Source: Haloferula rosea | Lineage (GTDB): Bacteria > Verrucomicrobiota > Verrucomicrobiia > Verrucomicrobiales > Akkermansiaceae | DNA length: 64,000 nt | NCBI RefSeq assembly: GCF_016595525.1 | Contig: NZ_JAENII010000009.1 | Span: 124,001-188,000 of the forward strand | Direction: 5' to 3' | Part shown: positions 54,495-61,035 of the stretch, piece after piece | Numbering within the stretch: position 1 is the stretch's first letter | How the letters are laid out: each line of letters starts with the position of its first letter | Position numbers and translations under genes: made by a program | The notes under the pieces: generated by a model | Told to the model about the DNA's origin: nothing | Database searches by the model: none | Seen by the model: the letters and a program-made list of their open reading frames with translations, nothing else

Positions 54495-55601
54495 ATGGCA
54501 CGCAAGCGATCATCGGATGAAGCCGGAGTGAGTCTCGACTCACTCATGGATGCGCTGACCAATGTGGTCGCGGTGCTGATCCTGGTGCTGATCCTGGTGC
54601 AGGCGGACGTGACCCAGAAGGTCGAGGAATTCCTCGACAACCTGAAGCCGGCGACGCCCGAGGAGGTGCAGCAATCGAAGGAGCAGTTGGCGAAGGTCCG
54701 CGAGGAGCTCGAACGGAAGCAGGCGCTTCTCCAACAGGAGGCGCCGACGCCGGCGGCGATCGAGGAGGAGAAGCGGTCGATCGCCCTGTTGGAAAAGGAG
54801 CTGAAGGACAACAGCGAACTGCTGGCGGATCTGGATGAGCTCAAGAGGCTGGAGAGGAAACTGCGATTGGAGCGCGATGTGGAACAGGAGAAGACGTCGA
54901 AGATCGAAGAGGAGATCGCGCGCCTGCTCGCCCAGCTCGATGCGACGCCGGAGAAGGTGGCGAAGCCGGACATTGTGACCATTCCCAGCAGTCGGCCGAT
55001 CCCGGCGACGGCGAAGATCTACTACGCGATCGTCCAACGGGGCCGGGTGCATCTGATTGATCCGTTCACGCCTGTCGAATTGTTTGAGGACGAGTTCCGG
55101 CAGGAGAAGCGGCACTGGCTGCTGGAGCGTGTGAAGCGTCAGGGTGCCGATCGGTACATCTACGACGGCCGGAAGATCGAGGCCCACTTCAAGGACTTCG
55201 ATTTCAAGAACCGCCGGAACCAGCGGGTGACGTTGGTGGCGCCGCCGACCGGCACGCGGATGCGGATCGAAATTCGCCCCGATCTGAAAGAGGGGGGGAC
55301 AACGACCGAGCAACTCGCCGAGCCCAACTCGCAGTTTGCCGCCAGTGTGAAGGCGCTATCGAGGATCCGTGGCGCGGTGCTCATGTTCTGGGTGCACCCG
55401 GATTCCTTCCCGACCTACCTCAAGGCCCGCCCGCTGGCCGATGCGGTGAATCTCCCGGCAGGTTGGGAGATCCGTTTCAACCAGATGTATGCGGTGACGC
55501 TGAGTGATGTGGAGATCCGCCGGCAGAAGGAACCTCCACCCGCCAAGCCGGACCCCAATCCGCAACCGAAGCCGCCCCGGCTCGGGCCGAAGCTGGACTG
55601 A
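54495..55601 (+). CDS. TolR/ExbD-like coiled-coil subunit with intact membrane Asp
   Basis: The product is 368 residues. The N-terminus is MARKRSSDEAGVSL, then DSLMDALTNVVAVLILVLIL. Asp19 falls where ExbD has its essential Asp, and Asp15 is one turn earlier. A coiled coil (about 45-155) and a periplasmic domain (AKIYYAIVQRGRVHLIDPF, VLMFWVHPDSFPTYL) follow, ending in a Pro-rich tail. It should be the proton-coupled partner of the TolQ-like channel. No OmpA-type peptidoglycan-binding domain is visible, unlike MotB or ZorB. Confidence 0.82.
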   Translation: MARKRSSDEAGVSLDSLMDALTNVVAVLILVLILVQADVTQKVEEFLDNLKPATPEEVQQSKEQLAKVREELERKQALLQQEAPTPAAIEEEKRSIALLEKELKDNSELLADLDELKRLERKLRLERDVEQEKTSKIEEEIARLLAQLDATPEKVAKPDIVTIPSSRPIPATAKIYYAIVQRGRVHLIDPFTPVELFEDEFRQEKRHWLLERVKRQGADRYIYDGRKIEAHFKDFDFKNRRNQRVTLVAPPTGTRMRIEIRPDLKEGGTTTEQLAEPNSQFAASVKALSRIRGAVLMFWVHPDSFPTYLKARPLADAVNLPAGWEIRFNQMYAVTLSDVEIRRQKEPPPAKPDPNPQPKPPRLGPKLD

Positions 55602-55772
55602 CAGGTGTGGGGGGAAAGAAAAAGACCGGGGAGCTTCCTTGGTCGCCAAACCCTGAAACTCCGCCGGTCCAATCGACCAGGGAGAGCGGATCATCCGCTG
55701 GTCTTGAAGAGAAAGTGACGTGATCTCCGGCCGATGGCCATGCCGTGATCGCGTAGCCGTCGGGGGTTTCTG

Positions 55773-57149
55773 TTAGTCAGGACGCTTCAGGACCCAGCCG
55801 ACGACATCGGATTGGTAGTCGGTGTAGGTTTTCCATGGGCCGCGGAGCCAGAGTAGGACGGAGTAGCCTTCGCCCGCCACGATGATGGGCCTCAGGTTGG
55901 GATGGGTGGATTTCGACGTCAGTGGTTTCCAGGTGATGGTGGAGCGATCATCGTCGGTCCCGACCGTGGCCGAGAAGATCTCGTGGGTGCCGCCGAGGTC
56001 CTTGCCGGTGGATGGGTCGACATCGGTCGAGATCACTGCGTGGCTGGGATGGGTGGGATCCAGCGCGATCAGCCCGGTGTAGCTGCTTTCCCGTGGATAG
56101 AGGCAGGTGCCGGCGTAGGCGACCTCGCGATCCACCCATGTCTTGCCGTTCCAGTGGGCCATGCGGTAGCGGTGGTCGTCGTTGGTCAGATAAAGCGAGT
56201 AACCGATGTGCGGTCGGGAGGACTCATCGACGGCGATCGAGCTGGTCCATGCGCTGCGCTCGGCGCTGAGGGAATGGTCACCTGGTCCCTTGTTGCCACC
56301 GCCCTTGAAGATCAGGTCGGCTTCGGATGGGGTGAGGGGGCCATCCTCCAGCGCCTTGATGCGGGTGCCGTCGACACGGAAGAATGCTCCGTCCCGGAAG
56401 TCCGCGTAGTAGATGCTGTTGCCGAAGTTCCGTGGGTGGGCGTCGGTGAATGAGATGCCGACCGTGTTTTCATCGCGCTGCACGTAGCGCGGGTAGGGGC
56501 GGTTGACGCCATCGACCTCGTCGGAGATGAGGTGGTGGGGGTCACCCCAGGTCTCGCCATGATCGGACGAGCTGATGACGGACGGGTTGAAGCCGATGCC
56601 GCGGAAGAAGTTGTAGAGTTTCCCTTCCGACTTCGAGGTGTAGAGGTTCATGTAGGTGACGTTGGCCGCCTTCGGGTAGTCGTGGACGAACTTCTGGGGT
56701 TCGCCCCAACTGAGGAAATCATCGGGCGAGGAGATCCGGTAGTGGTGGACGCGGTCTCGGTTGTGCTTGGCATAGACGGCAAGGATGCTGCCGTCGGGAC
56801 GGGCGTGGAGGGCGGGCACGTTGTGATCGTCCTTTTCGAATCCGGCGTGAAGGACGGTGGTGCCGAGGTCTTTCCCGGCCTCAAGGTCGTAAACGCTCAC
56901 TTTGACGTCGCCGGTGGTCCCACTCAGGCCGCCGACGATGAGTTTCCCCTGATGGATGATGGCCCGGGGGTCCTGAAACCAGCACCATCCGGCATCTTCC
57001 ATGAAGGTGGTGGGTTCGCGGGTCGAGGCTTCCGCCTGGGCGGGCTGGACCAAGCAGGTCAGCGCCAGCGCCGCCAGGGAGCCGATGGCTAGAATGGAAG
57101 GGCGGGAAGCTTTGGGGTGTCGGGCGCGTGAAAATCGATGGTTGGCCAT
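55773..57149 (-). CDS. Secreted BNR-repeat (BNR_4-like) protein
   Basis: The product is 458 residues from ATG 57149, with a signal peptide ending [26 protein letters not shown] near the mature N-terminus and repeated [13 protein letters not shown]-type Asp-box motifs indicate a beta-propeller of the BNR_4 type. Such propellers occur in sialidase-like and some polysaccharide lyase families, including ones acting on ulvan. No sialidase FRIP motif was seen, so neuraminidase activity is unlikely. It is probably part of the extracellular polysaccharide-degrading set. It is divergent from floA. Confidence 0.8.
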   Translation of the reverse strand: MANHRFSRARHPKASRPSILAIGSLAALALTCLVQPAQAEASTREPTTFMEDAGWCWFQDPRAIIHQGKLIVGGLSGTTGDVKVSVYDLEAGKDLGTTVLHAGFEKDDHNVPALHARPDGSILAVYAKHNRDRVHHYRISSPDDFLSWGEPQKFVHDYPKAANVTYMNLYTSKSEGKLYNFFRGIGFNPSVISSSDHGETWGDPHHLISDEVDGVNRPYPRYVQRDENTVGISFTDAHPRNFGNSIYYADFRDGAFFRVDGTRIKALEDGPLTPSEADLIFKGGGNKGPGDHSLSAERSAWTSSIAVDESSRPHIGYSLYLTNDDHRYRMAHWNGKTWVDREVAYAGTCLYPRESSYTGLIALDPTHPSHAVISTDVDPSTGKDLGGTHEIFSATVGTDDDRSTITWKPLTSKSTHPNLRPIIVAGEGYSVLLWLRGPWKTYTDYQSDVVGWVLKRPD

Positions 57150-57280
57150 GGGTGTTTCAGGTTCGCGGAGGATACGGGGTGGGGCGCTCCGGCTTGTCAT
57201 CCGGCATGGGGTTTCCGGCTCGTGGAAATTCATCGAATTTGTGGACTAGCCGCGATGGGGAAGAGGGATATAGTGGCGTC

Positions 57281-58324
57281 GTGAACACACTTGCAGCCAT
57301 TGAATGGTCCTTCATTTTTCTCATCGTAGGACTCATCATCCTTGTCGTCGCGGGCTTGGTCATCGCGATGTTCTTCAAGACCTGGTTGAGGGCAAAGCTG
57401 TCCAATGCGCCGGTGTCCTGGGGGAGCTTGATCGGGATGCTTCTGCGGAAGGTTCCGTTTGGACGCATCGTTGATGCGAGGATCACCGCAGTGAAGGCAG
57501 GCCTGCCGCTCACCGCCGAGCAGTTGGAAGCCCACTACCTCGCGGGGGGTGATGTGGAGAATGTCGTGCTGGCGCTGGTGGCCGCCGACAAGGCGCGCCT
57601 GGAGCTGCCATTCGACCGGGCATGTGCGATCGACCTTGCGGTGAAGGGCACGACCAAGACGGTGCTCGAAGCGGTGCGCACCTCGATCAATCCGAAGGTG
57701 ATCGAGTGCCCGAACCCGGAAACGTCCGGAGTGAACAAGATCACTGCGGTGGCCAAGGACGGCATTGCGGTGAATGTGCGCGCCCGGGTGACCGTCCGGA
57801 CCGCTCTCGATTCGTTCATCGGCGGTGCCACGGAAGAGACCGTCATCGCGCGGGTGGGCGAAGGCATCGTGACATCGGTGGGTTCCGCCGAGAGCTACAA
57901 GGCGGTCCTTGAGAATCCGGACAGCATTTCCAAGCTGGTGCTCAGCAAGGGCGTCGATTCGTCGACGGCCTTTGAGATCCTTTCGATCGACATCGCCGAT
58001 GTGGACGTGGCCGACAACGTGGGAGCCCGACTTCAGACCGAACAGGCCGAGGCCGACAAGCGGGTGGCTCAGGCCAAGGCGGAAATGCGTCGGGCCGCGG
58101 CGGTCGCTGTGGAGCAGGAGATGTCCGCCCGGACGCAGGAAATGCGTGCGAAGGTGGTGGAGGCGGAAGCCCAGGTGCCTCAGGCGATTGCGGAGGCCTT
58201 CCGTGCCGGCAATCTGGGTGTGATGGATTACACCAAGTACAAGAACATCATGGCCGATACCGACATGCGTTCCTCGATCGCCACGGACGAGGACGGCAGC
58301 GGTCCCGAGAACCAATCCCTCTGA
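57281..58324 (+). CDS. floA: Flotillin-like protein FloA
   Basis: The product is 347 residues from GTG 57281, chosen because the next in-frame ATG is inside the membrane segment and a GAGGGA precedes the GTG. The N-terminal hydrophobic hairpin ([20 protein letters not shown]) is followed by an SPFH-like domain ([34 protein letters not shown]) and an Ala/Glu-rich coiled coil ([18 protein letters not shown]). FloA organises membrane microdomains. It is the first gene of a tight operon with a small membrane protein and NfeD, the usual partner. Confidence 0.93.
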   Translation: MNTLAAIEWSFIFLIVGLIILVVAGLVIAMFFKTWLRAKLSNAPVSWGSLIGMLLRKVPFGRIVDARITAVKAGLPLTAEQLEAHYLAGGDVENVVLALVAADKARLELPFDRACAIDLAVKGTTKTVLEAVRTSINPKVIECPNPETSGVNKITAVAKDGIAVNVRARVTVRTALDSFIGGATEETVIARVGEGIVTSVGSAESYKAVLENPDSISKLVLSKGVDSSTAFEILSIDIADVDVADNVGARLQTEQAEADKRVAQAKAEMRRAAAVAVEQEMSARTQEMRAKVVEAEAQVPQAIAEAFRAGNLGVMDYTKYKNIMADTDMRSSIATDEDGSGPENQSL

Positions 58325-58843
58325 ATGATTCCGCTGCTGGCCAACCTGGACATTCCGGCCGAGGTCATCTCGGTCCTGTTCCTGCTGCTCATCTCGCTCG
58401 CGAACTGGATCAAGAACCGGGCGCTGCAGAAGAAGCAGGAAGAGGAGCTCGAGGAGGAGGATCCGATGCGGGAGATCATCTGGCGGCGCCAGATTGGTGA
58501 ACCGGTCGATGAGGATGTCTTCGAACCGGTCCGGGACCCGGTGCCGCCACCGATGCCCTCCCGTTCGATCCGGGTCGATCCACGACCTCCGGTGGTCACC
58601 GTAGCACCTGCTCCGGTGAAGCCGCCAGCGATGAAGGTGCGGCAGGTTTCCGAGAAGGAGGCCGCCCTGGCGACGAAGTTCGAGGATTCGCTGGGTCGGA
58701 AGCCGAGAAGACGGACGAGTCATCGATCAGAGGTCGACAAGTTGCTGCGCTCACCGTCGGCCGCGAAGAACGCCATCCTGCTGACCGAGATCCTCGGCCC
58801 GCCGCTGGCCCTGAAATCCCCGTCCGAACGATCATCCGCATGA
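58325..58843 (+). CDS. Small single-span membrane protein between floA and nfeD
   Basis: The product is 172 residues starting directly after the floA stop (TGAATG). An N-terminal span (VISVLFLLLISLANWI) precedes a Glu/Lys-rich helix (KKQEEELEEEDPM), a Pro-rich stretch and a C-terminal helix. It sits in the same operon, with its stop overlapping the nfeD ATG by 4 bases. No family was recognised; it is probably an accessory of the flotillin/NfeD complex. Confidence 0.75.
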   Translation: MIPLLANLDIPAEVISVLFLLLISLANWIKNRALQKKQEEELEEEDPMREIIWRRQIGEPVDEDVFEPVRDPVPPPMPSRSIRVDPRPPVVTVAPAPVKPPAMKVRQVSEKEAALATKFEDSLGRKPRRRTSHRSEVDKLLRSPSAAKNAILLTEILGPPLALKSPSERSSA

Positions 58844-60285
58844 TCACGCGTGTCTTACTTCTGTTTCTGTTCAGCCTGTTCGCCCTCCACGCCGAGGAGG
58901 TTCCGGAGAAGCGGCTGATGGGGAAATCCGATGAGGTCAGTCTGGCGGACAAGGTGGTGGTGATTCCCATTGGTCAGAAGGACCTGATCAACAAGCAGGC
59001 CTTCCGGTTCTGGAACCGGACGATCGACCGGGCGGTGGAGGACAAGGCGAAGGCCATCGTCCTGGAAATCGATACGCCGGGTGGACTGGCCTTCGATACC
59101 CGCGACATCGTCACCGATGAGTTTTCCAAGCCCGAACTGCCGCTGATCAGCTGGGTGAAACGGGAAGCCCTCAGCGCGGGGGCTCTGATCGCGTTTTCGA
59201 CCGACCGGATCTACATGGCCGAGGGAACGAGGATCGGGTCCGCCGGGCTCATCAACGGGACCGGGCAGGAGATCGAGAAGGTGACCCGGGCGAAGCTGGA
59301 GAGTGCCTTCGAGGCATCCTTCCGACCGGTGGTGAAGAAGAAGGGGCATCGCCTCGATGTGCTTCAGGCGATGATGTTCGTGGATGAGGACAACGAGCGG
59401 ACCTTCGGGTCGGTGACGGTCCGCAAGGGTGGCCTGCTCAATCTAACGGCCAGCGAGGCCGTCGAAATCGTGGATGGCAAGCCGCTGCTTGCCGCGGGGA
59501 TCGCGAACAGCCTGGAGGAGGTGCTGAAGGTGGAGGAGCTGGATGATTTTGAAGTCATCCGTCCCAAGCCGACCGGCTTCGAGTCCTTTGCATGGTGGGT
59601 CGCGGCCTTCTCGCCGCTGTTGATTGCGCTTGGCCTGGGCGCGGCCTATCTGGAGCTCAAGGCGCCCGGTTTCGGGGTGTTCGGCTTCGTGTCTCTGGGC
59701 ATTTTTGCCGTGTTCTTCTTTGGCAACAGCGTGGCGGGGAATCTCGCGGGTTACGAACTGATGGCGGTGTTCCTGTTGGGGGTGGCGCTGGTGCTGCTTG
59801 AGATCTTCGTGCTTCCCGGGATGGTCGCGGGGGTGGTGGGCGCTCTGCTCATGATGGGCTCGCTGTGGTTCGCGATGGCGGACAAGGTGGACTTCGAGCG
59901 CTTGACCGATGGCGTGGAGGATGCGCCGACGGTGACCGATGTGCTGTTCAAGCCGGGTGCCTATCTGGTGTATGGCATGCTCGGTGGGCTGGGCATTCTC
60001 CTGCTCTTCATGCGCTATCTGCCAAGTATACCCCTGTTCCGTGGCCTGGTGGCGGAAGAGGAACTTCCGTCAGGCTCCGGGGACGACGGCCATGTGCCGG
60101 AAAGCTACGTTGGTGCCACGGCGGTGGTGGTTTCCGACCTGCGTCCGACCGGGACCATCATGATCGATGGGGTGCGAAAGGATGCGATTTGCGATGTGGG
60201 CCTGATCGAGAAGGGCGCTGAAGTGAAGATCGTGAAGGAAGGCATGACGTATCACGTCGAGCCGATCGACTCCGCGCGCTCCTGA
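58840..60285 (+). CDS. NfeD-type membrane ClpP-class serine protease
   Basis: The product is 481 residues. A signal peptide (ending FALHA) leads to a ClpP-like domain (about 40-220) with EIDTPGG, the nucleophile Ser112 in REALSAGALIAF, and a probable Lys147 (QEIEKVTRAK) from a Ser-Lys dyad. Four to five membrane spans follow (about 250-390), then a C-terminal NfeD OB-fold (ATAVVVSDLRPTGTIMIDG, DVGLIEKGAEVKIVK). This is the long, proteolytic form of NfeD, which cuts membrane-associated proteins such as stomatin or flotillin partners. It overlaps the small gene upstream and converges on the hypothetical gene. Confidence 0.92.
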   Translation: MITRVLLLFLFSLFALHAEEVPEKRLMGKSDEVSLADKVVVIPIGQKDLINKQAFRFWNRTIDRAVEDKAKAIVLEIDTPGGLAFDTRDIVTDEFSKPELPLISWVKREALSAGALIAFSTDRIYMAEGTRIGSAGLINGTGQEIEKVTRAKLESAFEASFRPVVKKKGHRLDVLQAMMFVDEDNERTFGSVTVRKGGLLNLTASEAVEIVDGKPLLAAGIANSLEEVLKVEELDDFEVIRPKPTGFESFAWWVAAFSPLLIALGLGAAYLELKAPGFGVFGFVSLGIFAVFFFGNSVAGNLAGYELMAVFLLGVALVLLEIFVLPGMVAGVVGALLMMGSLWFAMADKVDFERLTDGVEDAPTVTDVLFKPGAYLVYGMLGGLGILLLFMRYLPSIPLFRGLVAEEELPSGSGDDGHVPESYVGATAVVVSDLRPTGTIMIDGVRKDAICDVGLIEKGAEVKIVKEGMTYHVEPIDSARS

Positions 60286-60292
60286 GACGGGC

Positions 60293-61009
60293 TCAGCTGC
60301 CCTTGGCGTTCTTCGCCTCCTTGGCAGTCTCGTGGTCGAGGACGCCCCAGACCCGGGGCACCTTGTTGCCCGGTGAGGGAGGCGTGACGAAGAGGATCTG
60401 GCGGGCTTCCGGATCGTGCTGCCAGTTGGTGCGGCAGACGGCCTTGCGGTCCTTGCTGCCCTTGAGAATGCAGTCGATGGCGACTGGATAGGCTCCGAAG
60501 GAATCGCGGGGTGGCTTGACCACTCCGGTCTTGCCGGGTTTTACGGAGACGACCTTGTCGCCGAACTTTCCGACCATGGTGGCGGAGGACACGTTGTAGA
60601 TGAGGGTGTCTCCCTTGGGAAAGCGAGCGGTCGAGCCGTCGACGGGCATGATCCGGGCCGGCACGACCGGGTTCTTCGGATCGGGGAAGAAAAGCAGGAT
60701 GCAGCGGCTCCATGATTCCGGGATGGTCACTGTTGGTGCTCCTTCGGGTGGCGTGGCACCGGCGGCGAGGGCTTCGGGAAGCACGGCGAAGACCAGCTCG
60801 CCATTGGGCACCTTGACTTCAGGGGAGAGGCTGCGGCTGGGAAGCTCCAGCTCGAAGGACTTCTTGCCGGAATGAAGGTGGACGGTCTGGGGGGCGTCCT
60901 GCGGCGGCTGGATGAACATGGCGCGGATTTCGCGCGCGTGACTCATGCTGGTTGCCGCGAGGAAAAGGAGGGCGGCGCCGAGAGAGGCGTGGAGAGATCG
61001 GGTTTTCAC
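60293..61009 (-). CDS. Secreted hypothetical protein
   Basis: The product is 238 residues from GTG 61009, chosen because a signal peptide (VKTRSLHASLGAALLFLAAT) follows immediately. The mature part is beta-rich (VHLHSGKKSFELELPSRSL, ELVFAVLPEALAAG, LIYNVSSATMVGKFGDKVV). It lies 26 bases after the Verru_Chthon cassette protein A-like gene on the same strand, so it may belong to that export or pilin-like cassette. I recognise no family. Confidence 0.7.
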   Translation of the reverse strand: MKTRSLHASLGAALLFLAATSMSHAREIRAMFIQPPQDAPQTVHLHSGKKSFELELPSRSLSPEVKVPNGELVFAVLPEALAAGATPPEGAPTVTIPESWSRCILLFFPDPKNPVVPARIMPVDGSTARFPKGDTLIYNVSSATMVGKFGDKVVSVKPGKTGVVKPPRDSFGAYPVAIDCILKGSKDRKAVCRTNWQHDPEARQILFVTPPSPGNKVPRVWGVLDHETAKEAKNAKGS

Positions 61010-61035
61010 GTGATGGGATTGACTTGGGTAGGGTG

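Noticed and set aside
57230-58723. 497-residue minus-strand frame opposite floA and the next gene
   Set aside because: His/Arg/Leu-rich shadow of a well-supported operon on the other strand.
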